Assembly (NCBI GenBank): GCA_036675505.1
Contig: JAKFEW010000141.1
Span: 124,001-188,000 of the forward strand
Direction: 5' to 3'
From: JAKFEW01 sp036675505
GTDB lineage: Bacteria > Cyanobacteriota > Sericytochromatia > S15B-MN24 > JAQBPE01
Length of the DNA stretch: 64,000 nt
Below the pieces are notes generated by a model. It was not told the DNA's origin. It saw only the letters and a list, made by a program, of their open reading frames with translations, and searched no databases. A program made the position numbers and the translations under genes. Position 1 is the first letter of the stretch, and each line of letters starts with the position of its first letter. This document shows, piece by piece, positions 17,060 to 25,415 of this stretch.

Positions 17060-17827
17060 TCATCGACCGGCACCGATGGGCCGGGAGGCGAACCGAAAGG
17101 AACGCCAGGGCAATCAACACTTATAGTTGTGGTGAATGCTCCGAACGAATATCCGATGATTTCGGTCGTAGGATAGGACTTGAATCAGGTGTCATTTATG
17201 GCAATTGATTTGGGCGGCGGGTCGAGCCGTAGAATTGACCGCGGTATTTCATAACGAGAGGGATTTCGGAAACGGAGTTCTTCGAGGAGGGAAATGTCGC
17301 AGGGGGTCGTGAGGCACCCTGAAGCGGGCCGCGAGGTCTGCAGAGGAAGAACCGGACACGCGAGTGTCCTGCGCCGCAAGCGCACCGGTGGCTCGACACC
17401 GGAAGGCCCCTCGACTCGGCCAGGAAGCTAGCTTCGCAAGGAGACAGCAACTCGACCGGGTGGTGAACGGGAGCTTCGTCTGTAAAGGATGGGGCATGCG
17501 GTCGGAAACGGCCGCCGGTATGACCGGAAACGGTGGTACCATCTCTGGAAACAGAGATTCGCTCGTTCGCAAGTCTCGCTTCATCGGCGGCGGGCACGGG
17601 TGCACCCCGGCAAGAGTGCCACGGAGCCAACTTCGGCCGCAAGGTCGGATGTGACTTCGGAGGAAGCGGGAAACCGCAACCGGAACGCCAGCTGAAACGC
17701 AGGCGACAGGACGACGGCGGGTGTGGCGACACCCGGTGGCTATGAACCACCCGACCGAATCGACGGTATGACCGGTTCCTGAGCAACAACCCCGCTGAGC
17801 CTCGGCTCCGCGGGGATTGATGTTTTT
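17060..17827 (+). ncRNA. Candidate large structured non-coding RNA with many GAAA-capped hairpins
   Basis: This 770-bp stretch holds no credible reading frame but a dense series of hairpins on the + strand. GAAA tetraloops cap stems at 17087-17106 (with an AA/AA internal loop), 17261-17280, 17498-17515, 17517-17540 (with an internal loop), 17541-17558 and 17666-17677. A GCGA tetraloop caps a 6-bp stem at 17354-17369; further hairpins lie at 17370-17384, 17385-17402, 17718-17735 and 17736-17750. Three GAAA hairpins in a row (17498-17558) are enclosed by pairing of GAAC-GG-GAGC (17465-17474) with GCTCGTTC (17561-17568), making a multi-branch junction. A promoter-like element lies upstream and a terminator hairpin at the end. 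It does not match my knowledge of RNase P RNA, tmRNA, 6S or SRP RNA, and no group II domain V was found. IscB/IsrB-type omegaRNA (HEARO) or another ornate large RNA class is possible, though no adjacent protein gene of those systems is present. Confidence 0.62.
17790..17827 (+). terminator. Intrinsic-terminator-like hairpin at the end of the structured RNA
   Basis: CCCCGC at 17790-17795 pairs with GCGGGG at 17810-17815, and inside it GAGC pairs with GCTC around a CTCG loop. After 7 bases comes TTTTT at 17823-17827. The T-run is on the + strand side, so it serves the RNA rather than the convergent acetyltransferase gene. The gap between stem and T-run makes it a somewhat atypical terminator. 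Confidence 0.6.
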
Positions 17828-17831
17828 GGGC

Positions 17832-18482
17832 CTAGCCGAGCAGCGCGTCCAGGCGTGACCGCACCACGGGCCATTCGGCCGCCAGCACCGCGTAGTACAC
17901 GGTGTCGCGCAGGCTGCCGTCGGGCCGGCGGCGGTGGGCGCGCAGCACGCCTTCCCGCCGCGCGCCGAGCCGCTCGATCGCCCGCTGTGACCGTTCGTTC
18001 AGGATGTCGGTCTTGAGGCACACGCGGGACGCACTGAGGTCCTCGAAGGCATGCGCCAGCAACAGGCGCTTCGCGGCCGTGTTCACGGCAGTGCGCCAGC
18101 ACGTGGGCACGAGCCAGGTGTGGCCGATCTCGAGCCCCCCGTGCGCCACCTGGAGGTCCAGGTAGCGGGTCAGGCCGAGCAACGCCCCGCTGCCGGCCGC
18201 CCGGATCACGAAGGGGAGCTGGCGGCCGGCGGCCCGCTCGGCCAGCGCCTCGGCCACGTAGCCGTGGGCGTCCGCCAGGCTCGTGAGCGGGCCGCGCAGC
18301 TTGTGGGCCCAGATGCGGTCGTCCTGCCCCGCCGCGTAGATTGCCTCGGCGTGCGAGGCCTCGAGCGGTTCGAGGCGGACGTGCGCGTTCATGAGGACCA
18401 CCGGCGCGGGTGCGCTCATCGGCGGCGCCTGCGGGAAGGGCGGGGGACTCGGCGGGGCGAAAACGGAAATGCGATCGGTCAT
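17832..18482 (-). CDS. GNAT acetyltransferase (RimJ/RimL type)
   Basis: The 216-residue protein has the RimJ/RimL-like layout: VRLEPLEASHAEAIYAAG at the N-terminal strand, a central LEIGHTWLVPTCWRTAVNTA motif (acetyl-CoA pyrophosphate loop region), and a C-terminal CLKTDILNERSQRAIERLGA segment with the family's N-x-R-S-x-x-A-I-x-x-L-G-A signature. Members acetylate protein N-termini or small amines; the substrate is unknown. The start at 18482 is preferred (AAGGGA upstream) although a second in-frame ATG at 18419 would remove a Pro-rich leader. It is divergent from the next acetyltransferase gene. Confidence 0.85.
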   Translation of the reverse strand: MTDRISVFAPPSPPPFPQAPPMSAPAPVVLMNAHVRLEPLEASHAEAIYAAGQDDRIWAHKLRGPLTSLADAHGYVAEALAERAAGRQLPFVIRAAGSGALLGLTRYLDLQVAHGGLEIGHTWLVPTCWRTAVNTAAKRLLLAHAFEDLSASRVCLKTDILNERSQRAIERLGARREGVLRAHRRRPDGSLRDTVYYAVLAAEWPVVRSRLDALLG

Positions 18483-18547
18483 CGGTTCATCCCTTCTGCG
18501 GCACGGGGCAAATTACGCTGGGCGTGATGCCAGCTTGCTGCAAAATT

Positions 18548-18583
18548 GGTCTGGTTGAAAGCGCCAGATTGACGAACCAGACC
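18548..18583. promoter_or_regulatory. Perfect 9-bp inverted repeat upstream of an acetyltransferase gene
   Basis: GGTCTGGTT at 18548-18556 and AACCAGACC at 18575-18583 are separated by 18 nt. The element sits 27 bp before the ATG at 18610, inside the 127-bp gap between two divergent GNAT genes. It could be an operator shared by both genes or a leader hairpin in the + strand mRNA. Confidence 0.4.
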
Positions 18584-18609
18584 CATCCAGTTTCAAGAGG
18601 GAATGCCTC

Positions 18610-19125
18610 ATGGCGATCGGCGATGAAGGTGAGAGCGCGGGCGATCGCATCCGCGTCCTCGACCCTGGCGCCGCGGACGAGGTGGCGCTGGTCGCCACCC
18701 GCATGCGCGACACCTTGATCGAGGTGCTCGGCGACGAGACCGGCCGCGCGATGTACACGATGGACTGGCTGGTGGCCCGGGTCTTGTGGCACCTCGACGC
18801 CAGCCGGTGCACCGGCCAGGTCTTCCTGGCCGAGCGGGCCGATGGGCGCGTCGCCGGGCATACCATCGTGCGAATCGAGCTGGATGAGCGCGGGCAACGT
18901 TTCGGCCTGTTCGCCACCACCTACGTCGCGCCGGCGTCGCGCAAGGCGGGCCTCGCGATCGCCTTGCTCGCGCATGGCGAGGCCTGGATGCGCGCGCACG
19001 GCCTGACCGAGGCTGCGACCTTCACCGACACGTTCAACACCAAGCTCCAAAAACTCTACATAGGGCGTGGCTACGTGATGTCCGATGCCGGCGGCGGGTT
19101 CGTCAGGCTGGCGAAAGGGCTCTGA
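18610..19125 (+). CDS. GNAT-family acetyltransferase
   Basis: This 171-residue protein fits the GNAT fold: a hydrophobic beta-4 strand (GQRFGLFATTYVAPASR) leads into KAGLAIALLAHGEAWMRAHG, in the place of the acetyl-CoA-binding helix, and a C-terminal NTKLQKLYIGRGY segment matches the usual N-x-x-x-x-x-Y-x-x-x-G-F/Y ending. The pyrophosphate-loop consensus Q/R-x-x-G-x-G/A is only partly kept. A GAGGGA ribosome-binding site precedes the ATG. The substrate is unknown. It is transcribed away from the other GNAT gene. Confidence 0.8.
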   Translation: MAIGDEGESAGDRIRVLDPGAADEVALVATRMRDTLIEVLGDETGRAMYTMDWLVARVLWHLDASRCTGQVFLAERADGRVAGHTIVRIELDERGQRFGLFATTYVAPASRKAGLAIALLAHGEAWMRAHGLTEAATFTDTFNTKLQKLYIGRGYVMSDAGGGFVRLAKGL

Positions 19126-19266
19126 AAGGCGCTTGGTTGGCCAGTCTGCGGACCGTTAATCTCTAAATTCCTGAATCGGTTCTTAACCATTCCTTTTCCG
19201 CAACACCCGGTGTCATCAGGCAGGATGCGCCGACAAGTCCCGGGTGAGTGGCGAAGGGGTGTAACC

Positions 19267-21438
19267 GTGCAGACCTCCCCGAGTTCGAAGATTCCGTCCA
19301 GCCAGCCGATGCAGGGCCGTCCGGCGCGCGAGGCGTCCGCTGCCGGCGCCCGCGGCCCGGTGGGGGGGGCGATCGACGTCTACATCCCCGCGGTCCGCGG
19401 TGGTGCGGCCGCACCGGTTGGCGCCTCGGGCGGCGTCGGGGCGTTCTTTTCGCGGCTCATGAGCGCCCTCTCCTCCTTCGGCCAGAAGGTCTCGGCCTTC
19501 GTGCGCGGCCTGTTCGCGCCGGCGGCCGGTCCGCAGGTGGCACCGGCGCCCTGGCCCCCGGCACCGATCGGCGGCCCGGTGCCGGGCGTGGGACCGCAGT
19601 TCCCGACGCCCCAGCCCCAGTTCCCGGCTCCTCAGTTCCCGGCGCCCCAGCCGCAGGCGCCGGCGCTCCAGCCGTTGCCTGCCCTGCCCGCGCCCCTGCC
19701 CGTCGCGGCGCCGGTGGCGCCCATCCCTGGCGCACCGATCCCCGCAGCCCCCATGCCTGTTGCCCCAATGCCTGTTGCCCCCATCCCTGCCGCCCCAGCG
19801 CCGATCGCACCTGCGCCGCCCGCGATGGTCGCGCCCGCCCCGCCCGCGCCGCCGCCCCCGCCGCCGCCGCCGATCGCGCCTCCGCCGCCTGCGCCTGCAG
19901 CGCCGCAGCCGCCTCAGGCACCCGCGCCGGTGCCTGCCGAGCGCCCACCCGCCGTGGGCGGGCCGGCCGCCCCGGCCGCGCCGCTGGCGCCTTCCACCGG
20001 CGCCACCCGCCAGGTGAAGGCCGGCGAGAACCTGCAGGCCGCGATCGACGCGGCCCAGCCCGGCGACACGCTCGTGCTGGAAGCCGGCGCCACGTTCCAG
20101 GGCCCGATCCGCTTGCCGAACAAGGCCGGCGAGGGCACCATCACGCTCACCAGCTCGGCGCTCGCCCAGCTGCCGGGCGCGGGCGGCCGCGTCGGCCCCG
20201 CCCATGCCGCGAGCATGCCCAAGATCGTCGCGCCCGGCCGCGGCGAGCCGGCCATCCAGGCCGACGCCGGCGCGCACCACTACGCGCTGGTCGGCCTCGA
20301 GCTGACCCAGGCCGACGACAAGGCCATGACCTACGATCTCGTGCGGATCGGCAACGGCGACGCGAGCCAGACCCGCCTCGACCAGGTGCCGCACCACTTC
20401 CTGATCGACCGCTGCTACCTCCACGGCCTGCCGGCCAGCGAGCTCAAGCGCGGCATCGCCCTCAACGGCGCGCATGTCACGGTGAGCGGCTGCCACCTCG
20501 CCGACTTCAAGGGCAAGGGCTACGACACCCAGGCGATCTCCGGCTGGAACGGCCCGGGCCCCTTCACGATCACCAACAACTTCCTGCAGGGCGCGGGCGA
20601 GAACGTGATGTTCGGTGGCGCCGATCCCACGATCCCCGGCCTGGTGCCGTCCGACATCACGATCACCGGCAACCACTTCCACAAGCCGCTGGAGTGGCGC
20701 GGCGTCTGGACCGTGAAGAACCTCTTCGAGCTCAAGAACGCCCGCCGGGTGGTGGTCGACAGCAACGTCTTCGAGAACAACTGGGCCGACGCGCAGAACG
20801 GCAACGCGATCCTCTTCACGGTGCGCAACCAGGACGGCACCGCGCCCTGGAGCATGGTCGAGGACGTCGCCTTCACCCGCAACGTCGTGAGGCGCAGCGG
20901 GGCCGGCATCAACATCCTGGGCAGCGACAACCTCCAGGCCAGCCAGCGCACGAGCCGCATCCGCATCGCCGACAACCTGTTCGAGGACATCGACGGCGCC
21001 AAGTACGGCGGCCAGGGCAGCTTCCTGACCATCGGCGAGGGCGCGGCCGACGTGGTGATCGACCACAACACCGTGCTCAACTCGGGCAACATCATCACGG
21101 CCTACGGCAAGCCGACCACGGGCTTCGTGTTCACGAACAACATCGCCGCCGCGAACCAGTACGGCATCCACGGCGACGGCCAGGGCACCGGCAACGCGGC
21201 GATCGCCGCCTTCTTGCCCGGCGCGGTCCTGCGCGGCAACGTGCTGGCCGGCGCCCAGGCGAGCCAATACCCGGCCGACGGCTTCTATCCGGGCGCGATC
21301 GGCGACGTGCGCTTCACCAGCGCGCCCACCGGCAACTACCGCCTCGCCGCCGACAGCCCTTTCCGGGCGAAGGCGACGGACGGCAAGGACGTGGGCGCCA
21401 ACGTCGACGCCCTGCCCGCGATGGCCAGGGTCGGCTGA
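19267..21438 (+). CDS. Right-handed parallel beta-helix protein with long Pro/Ala linker
   Basis: The 723-residue product has an N-terminal segment of about 95 residues with a hydrophobic helix (VGAFFSRLMSALSSFGQKVS), a linker of about 150 residues that is almost only Pro, Ala, Gln and Val, and from about residue 250 a beta-helix domain. The domain begins VKAGENLQAAIDAAQPGDTL, the classic entry to pectate-lyase-like helices, then has repeated N-x-F/V-x-x-x turns such as ITNNFLQGAGENVMFGG and IDHNTVLNSGN. Carbohydrate binding or cleavage is possible; no catalytic set could be assigned. No classical signal peptide is seen. The start is a GTG 7 bases after AAGGGG. It appears to be monocistronic. 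Confidence 0.8.
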   Translation: MQTSPSSKIPSSQPMQGRPAREASAAGARGPVGGAIDVYIPAVRGGAAAPVGASGGVGAFFSRLMSALSSFGQKVSAFVRGLFAPAAGPQVAPAPWPPAPIGGPVPGVGPQFPTPQPQFPAPQFPAPQPQAPALQPLPALPAPLPVAAPVAPIPGAPIPAAPMPVAPMPVAPIPAAPAPIAPAPPAMVAPAPPAPPPPPPPPIAPPPPAPAAPQPPQAPAPVPAERPPAVGGPAAPAAPLAPSTGATRQVKAGENLQAAIDAAQPGDTLVLEAGATFQGPIRLPNKAGEGTITLTSSALAQLPGAGGRVGPAHAASMPKIVAPGRGEPAIQADAGAHHYALVGLELTQADDKAMTYDLVRIGNGDASQTRLDQVPHHFLIDRCYLHGLPASELKRGIALNGAHVTVSGCHLADFKGKGYDTQAISGWNGPGPFTITNNFLQGAGENVMFGGADPTIPGLVPSDITITGNHFHKPLEWRGVWTVKNLFELKNARRVVVDSNVFENNWADAQNGNAILFTVRNQDGTAPWSMVEDVAFTRNVVRRSGAGINILGSDNLQASQRTSRIRIADNLFEDIDGAKYGGQGSFLTIGEGAADVVIDHNTVLNSGNIITAYGKPTTGFVFTNNIAAANQYGIHGDGQGTGNAAIAAFLPGAVLRGNVLAGAQASQYPADGFYPGAIGDVRFTSAPTGNYRLAADSPFRAKATDGKDVGANVDALPAMARVG

Positions 21439-21453
21439 GGCCGACGACCGGCG

Positions 21454-22230
21454 TTACTGCCCGAGGCTGAACGTGGCGGCCGCCGACGTGTTCACGTCGA
21501 CCGCCCGCACCTTCGCCACGTCCGCGCCGGCGTCGGAGCGCAGGGCCTGGACGGTCCAGCGGTAGACGATGCCCTTTTGCAGGCCGCCCGGGTTGCCGAC
21601 GGCGAAGAGGTCGGCGAACTTGTCGAACGCCAGCGGGCTCTTGTCGCCGAACTTGATCGACGTTTCCTTGGTGGTGGCCGAGAAGACGCTCGAGCCGTCG
21701 CTCACCTGCACGACCTTCACGTGGTACAGCGACGCGTTGGGCGTGGCCTTCCACTTCAGCGTCGGGGTCGTGTCGGTGGCGGTCAGGGTCGCCTTGTCGG
21801 CGGGCTCGAGGCCGTCGGGCTTGGCGACCTCCTGGGCGAGCACGGTGGTGGCCTTCTCTTCCGACACCCGGATTTCCTTGCCGTCGCCGCCCACCGCGCG
21901 GATCTTGTAGGTCGCGGACTGCTTGGCTGCGAGGGTGGTGTCGAGATAGCTGTCCTTGTCCGTGGTGGTGAGGACCTTCGACTCGCCCTCGCCGAACTTG
22001 CGCCAGATCTCGTAGGTCTTGGTGCCGAGCGCGCTGGACCACTTGAGCGCCACGCGGTGGCTCGTGTTGCCGGTCTCCGCGTCGAGCGCGGTCACGGCCA
22101 GCACGTCGAGCGGCAGCGCGCCGCCGCCGACGTAGCCGACCCCCGGCACGGTCGCGCCGGGCGGGGTGCAGGCGGCGATCGCGCCGAGGACCAGGACGGC
22201 GCCGAGGAGGCGGGGGGCGAGTACGGGCAT
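21454..22230 (-). CDS. Lipoprotein with fibronectin type III-like domains
   Basis: The 258-residue protein has a lipoprotein signal peptide (VLGAIAACTPP) and an AAAGGAG ribosome-binding site. The mature part contains one or two fibronectin III-like beta sandwiches: VALKWSSALGTKTYEIWRK and a later TPTLKWKATPNASLYHVKV, each with the typical W near strand B and Y before strand F, and KGIVYRWTVQAL near the end. It is likely an envelope or surface protein with a binding or spacer role. It is convergent with the beta-helix gene, 15 bp away. Confidence 0.8.
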   Translation of the reverse strand: MPVLAPRLLGAVLVLGAIAACTPPGATVPGVGYVGGGALPLDVLAVTALDAETGNTSHRVALKWSSALGTKTYEIWRKFGEGESKVLTTTDKDSYLDTTLAAKQSATYKIRAVGGDGKEIRVSEEKATTVLAQEVAKPDGLEPADKATLTATDTTPTLKWKATPNASLYHVKVVQVSDGSSVFSATTKETSIKFGDKSPLAFDKFADLFAVGNPGGLQKGIVYRWTVQALRSDAGADVAKVRAVDVNTSAAATFSLGQ

Positions 22231-22521
22231 GTTCAATCTCCTTTGAGCGGGTAGCCTGCCTGATGGCGTGCGGCGACCTGGTGGTATCGCTATCGACGCC
22301 GTCACAGCGCCAGGGGTTCCGTGCTCGGGCTCAAGGCGAGCCGACCGCCGCGGCGACGTCGTCGCCGAACTCGGCGGCGACGTGCAAGTCATTCCCCGGA
22401 CTGCAAGGTATTTACTCGCCCTTTACCATGAATTTCCGTCAGCTTGACGTTCTTACCGTCAGCCAGTCAATTGACGGCGCGATAACACCGCCATCTCCCC
22501 CGCCCGACCTGGAGCAAACCT

Positions 22522-22974
22522 ATGACCACCACGTCCGCCGTCGCCGTCCGCCCTGTCGCCGCCGCGCCGCGCGTCGCGCCGGCCGCGTCCACGAAGGCCA
22601 CGGCCGCGATGGCCGGAGACACCTACCAGGCGCCGAAGCGGGAAGGCGCGAACCTCGCGCAGCCGATCGGCATGGGCCTGTTCGCGATCGGTGCGTTCGG
22701 CTCACTGATGGTCCGCGGCAACGCCTTCTTCGCCCTGATGGGCGTGGCCTTCGCCGGCCTCGCGCTGGCGGGCAGCGGCGTGAAGATCAAGAAGCCCGAC
22801 GGCTCGTCCGATACGGCCGGCTTCAAGGGCGTCACGGTGCTCGCGCCGGGTGCGGGCCTGGTGGTCGGCGTCGGTGCCGCAATGGCGCTCGGTGTCACGG
22901 GCCTGGCGGCTGCCGCGGTGGTCGCGGCGCCGTGCCTGCTCGGCATCCTGCTCGCCAAGACCGTGTTCAAGTAA
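22522..22974 (+). CDS. Small membrane protein of unknown function
   Basis: The 150-residue protein has a Ser/Thr/Ala-rich N-terminus of about 45 residues and then three or four hydrophobic segments (GMGLFAIGAFGSLMV, FFALMGVAFAGLALAG, GLVVGVGAAMALGVTG, AAAVVAAPCLLGILL). No family is recognised. The upstream 290-bp gap contains a TTGACG at 22444-22449, 17 bp from TCAATT at 22467-22472, which might be its promoter, and an A+T-richer stretch. A strong hairpin follows the gene, so it is probably transcribed alone. Confidence 0.65.
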   Translation: MTTTSAVAVRPVAAAPRVAPAASTKATAAMAGDTYQAPKREGANLAQPIGMGLFAIGAFGSLMVRGNAFFALMGVAFAGLALAGSGVKIKKPDGSSDTAGFKGVTVLAPGAGLVVGVGAAMALGVTGLAAAAVVAAPCLLGILLAKTVFK

Positions 22975-22991
22975 GACCTAACCTCCCCTCA

Positions 22992-23019
22992 GCGCCGCCC
23001 GGCTCAAGCCGGGCGGCGC
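22992..23019 (+). terminator. Strong 12-bp hairpin after the small membrane protein gene
   Basis: GCGCCGCCCGGC at 22992-23003 and GCCGGGCGGCGC at 23008-23019 form a perfect stem around TCAA. It lies 17 bp after the stop codon. No T-run follows, so it may stabilise the mRNA 3' end or act with Rho. Confidence 0.5.
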
Positions 23020-23244
23020 GCCGCTTCAGGGCCTTTCGCCTGGACGCCCGCTCGCGGCGCGTGGTAAAGTGGCCCGCTTGGCCCCATCGGGGCCGCGGAG
23101 CGGGTCCACGGCAGCATGCGCGCCCACGACCGCTGGCCTGCGACGACGCGAGCCGGCATGGCCCCCGCCCCGCAAGTGCCCCGTGCGAGGGGTGCGCTGC
23201 TCGACGACGAGCTGGTTTCCCGCTTCGTCGAAAGGAGCACTCCC

Positions 23245-24618
23245 ATGGCCGCCGATTGGGCGCATGACGCCATCGTCTACCACCTCTACCCCCTGGGCGC
23301 CTGTGGCGCGCCCGCCCGCAACGACGGCCGTTCCGCGCCCGTACCGCGGCTCGCCCAGCTGCCCGAGTGGATCGCGCACTGGAAAGCGCTGGGCGTCGAC
23401 ACGCTCCTGCTCGGGCCGGTCTTCGAGTCTGCGACCCACGGCTACGACACGATCGACTACTTCTCGGTCGACCGCCGGCTCGGCGACAACGCGACCCTCT
23501 GGGCCGTGGTGGTCGCGCTGCACGCGGCCGGCATCCGCGTGATCTTCGACGCCGTCCTCAACCACGTGGGCCGGGGCCACCGGGCGTTCCAGGACGTGCG
23601 GGCCAGGGGCCAGGCGTCGCCCTATTGCGGCTGGTTCGCCGGCCTGCGCTTCGACCGCGGCAACCCCTGCGGCGACCCCTTCGACTACGACACCTGGGCC
23701 GGGCACTACGAGCTCGTGAAGCTGGATCAGCAGAACCCGGACGTGCGCCGGCACCTGCTCGAGGCGGTCGCCTTCTGGATCGACGAGTTCGGCGTCGACG
23801 GCCTGCGCCTCGACGCGGCCGACGTGATGGACCTCGATTTCATGCGCGAGCTCGCGGCCTTCTGCAAGGCGCGCCGGCCGGACTTCTGGCTGATGGGCGA
23901 GGTGGTCTTCGGCGACTACGGTCGGTGGGCCAACCCGGCCACGCTCGACGCGACGACGAACTACGAGGCCTACGCCGGGCTCCACTCGAGCCACAACAGC
24001 CACAATTACCACGAGATCGCGCACTCGCTCGCGCGCCAGTTCGGCCCCGGCGGCATCTACCGCGGCTTGCCGCTGCTTTCGTTCGCGGACAACCACGACG
24101 TCGACCGCATCGCAAGCTTGCTGAAGCGGCCCGCGCACCTCTTCCCGCTCCACGTGCTGCTCTTCACCATGCCGGGCGTGCCTTCGGTCTACTACGGCAG
24201 CGAGTGGGCGCTGCGCGGCAAGAAGGGCAAGACCACCGACGCACCGCTCCGCCCCGCGGTCACGCCGCCGAAGGCGGGCGACCCGCGCACCAGCCACGAC
24301 CTCGCGCGGGCGATCTCGCAGCTCAGCCAGCTGCGCAAGGACGTGCCCGCGCTGCGCCGCGGCGACTACCGGCCGATCGCGGCGGCGAGCGAGCAGATCG
24401 TCTTCGAGCGGCGCTACCGCGGGTCGGCCGCGCGGGTCGCGGTGAACGCGGCGGCGGCGCCGGCGGCGATCGCCCTCGAGCCGCTCGAGGGCCGCGATGG
24501 CCGCTGGGTCGACCTGTTGAACCCGGGCGACGTGTTCCCGGTGCGCCGCGGGGCCTCGGTGGCCGCGACGCTGTACCCGAACTGGGGCCGCGTGCTGGTC
24601 TTCGAGCCCGCGAGCTGA
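23245..24618 (+). CDS. GH13 alpha-amylase-family glycoside hydrolase
   Basis: The 457-residue protein has all four GH13 motifs in a TIM barrel: DAVLNHV (region I), GLRLDAADV with nucleophile Asp190 (II), GEVV with acid/base Glu219 (III) and FADNHD with stabiliser Asp285 (IV). YHLYPLG near the start is the usual first strand of the barrel. It is short and lacks carbohydrate-binding domains and a signal peptide, so it is likely intracellular, of the neopullulanase/cyclomaltodextrinase or sucrose-phosphorylase-like type; exact specificity is not clear. The ATG at 23245 follows AAAGGAG; an upstream ATG at 23116 adds a non-conserved stretch. It is convergent with the DDAH-like gene. Confidence 0.9.
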   Translation: MAADWAHDAIVYHLYPLGACGAPARNDGRSAPVPRLAQLPEWIAHWKALGVDTLLLGPVFESATHGYDTIDYFSVDRRLGDNATLWAVVVALHAAGIRVIFDAVLNHVGRGHRAFQDVRARGQASPYCGWFAGLRFDRGNPCGDPFDYDTWAGHYELVKLDQQNPDVRRHLLEAVAFWIDEFGVDGLRLDAADVMDLDFMRELAAFCKARRPDFWLMGEVVFGDYGRWANPATLDATTNYEAYAGLHSSHNSHNYHEIAHSLARQFGPGGIYRGLPLLSFADNHDVDRIASLLKRPAHLFPLHVLLFTMPGVPSVYYGSEWALRGKKGKTTDAPLRPAVTPPKAGDPRTSHDLARAISQLSQLRKDVPALRRGDYRPIAAASEQIVFERRYRGSAARVAVNAAAAPAAIALEPLEGRDGRWVDLLNPGDVFPVRRGASVAATLYPNWGRVLVFEPAS

Positions 24619-24634
24619 CGTCCCGCGCCCTGGG

Positions 24635-25402
24635 CTAATAGACCAGCGACAGGCAGGTCAGCGAGCCGTCGGCCTTCCGGAACTCCGTGGTCTCCAGCGC
24701 CACGACCCGGAAGCCCGCGGCCTCGAGGGCGTCGCGGGTCCTCTTGAAGCCGGCCGCCATGAGCACGGTGTCGCCGATCGCGAGCACGTTGGCGGCGTAG
24801 GCCTCCGCCGCGGGAACCACGACGGCCCGCACGTCCGGGAACATCGCGGGCGGCAGCCAGTCCTCGACGAGCAGGATCATCTCGCGTCCCAGCGGCGTGA
24901 CGTGGCACTTGAGGTGCAGCGCATCCGGCACCGGAAGGTCCACGACGTCGAGGCCCGCGGGTTCGAAGGTCCGGCGCAGCTTCTGGACGCCATAGGCGTT
25001 GGTGCGCGCCGACCGTCCCACGTAGATCCGGCCGGCGGTGCGCAGGCAGTCCCCGCCGTCCAGCGTGGCGGGCCGGTTCATCTCCACGATCTCGAGGTCG
25101 GGCGGCAGCGCCGCGCGCACCGCGGGCATCTCGCCGCGGCGCGAGGCGGCGCCCGGCATGGTCATGAGCGCGATGCCTTCCGCGATCACGCAGGTGTCCT
25201 CCACGAAGCAGCAGTCCGGGTAGGCGTCGTCGGCCGGCACGACCGCGACCTCCAGGCCGAGGTCGCGTAGGGCCTGGACGTACGCGGCGTGCTGCTCGCG
25301 GGCGCGCGCCACGTCGATCGGCTCGGCGTGGGGCTGCGCCACGAGGGCGTCGGCGAAGGTGGCAGGGATCTCGCGGGTGATGGCGTGGCGGGGAACGTTC
25401 AC
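24635..25402 (-). CDS. Dimethylargininase/arginine-deiminase superfamily (DDAH-like)
   Basis: The 255-residue protein has the DDAH landmarks: FVEDTCVIAEG (substrate-binding Glu/Asp), NRPATLDGGDCLR (D-G-G-D), LHLKCHV (catalytic His) and a C-terminal GSLTCLSL with Cys250 as nucleophile. DDAH hydrolyses methylated arginines to citrulline and methylamines; related enzymes act on other guanidino compounds. It starts with GTG 13 bp after the large Sel1 gene on the same strand, with GGAG upstream, so it may be the last gene of that operon. No arginine-catabolism gene is nearby. Confidence 0.88.
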   Translation of the reverse strand: MNVPRHAITREIPATFADALVAQPHAEPIDVARAREQHAAYVQALRDLGLEVAVVPADDAYPDCCFVEDTCVIAEGIALMTMPGAASRRGEMPAVRAALPPDLEIVEMNRPATLDGGDCLRTAGRIYVGRSARTNAYGVQKLRRTFEPAGLDVVDLPVPDALHLKCHVTPLGREMILLVEDWLPPAMFPDVRAVVVPAAEAYAANVLAIGDTVLMAAGFKRTRDALEAAGFRVVALETTEFRKADGSLTCLSLVY

Positions 25403-25415
25403 GGAGGGCTCCTAC

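Noticed and set aside
17196..17789. A 197-codon minus-strand ORF through the structured RNA region
   Set aside because: Its protein is Arg/Pro/Ser-rich with no family, has no ribosome-binding site, and the + strand shows RNA-like hairpins.
17060..17827. RNase P RNA, tmRNA, SRP RNA or a group II intron
   Set aside because: Their conserved sequence blocks as I know them, including the 34-nt domain V, were not found; this still needs an Rfam search.
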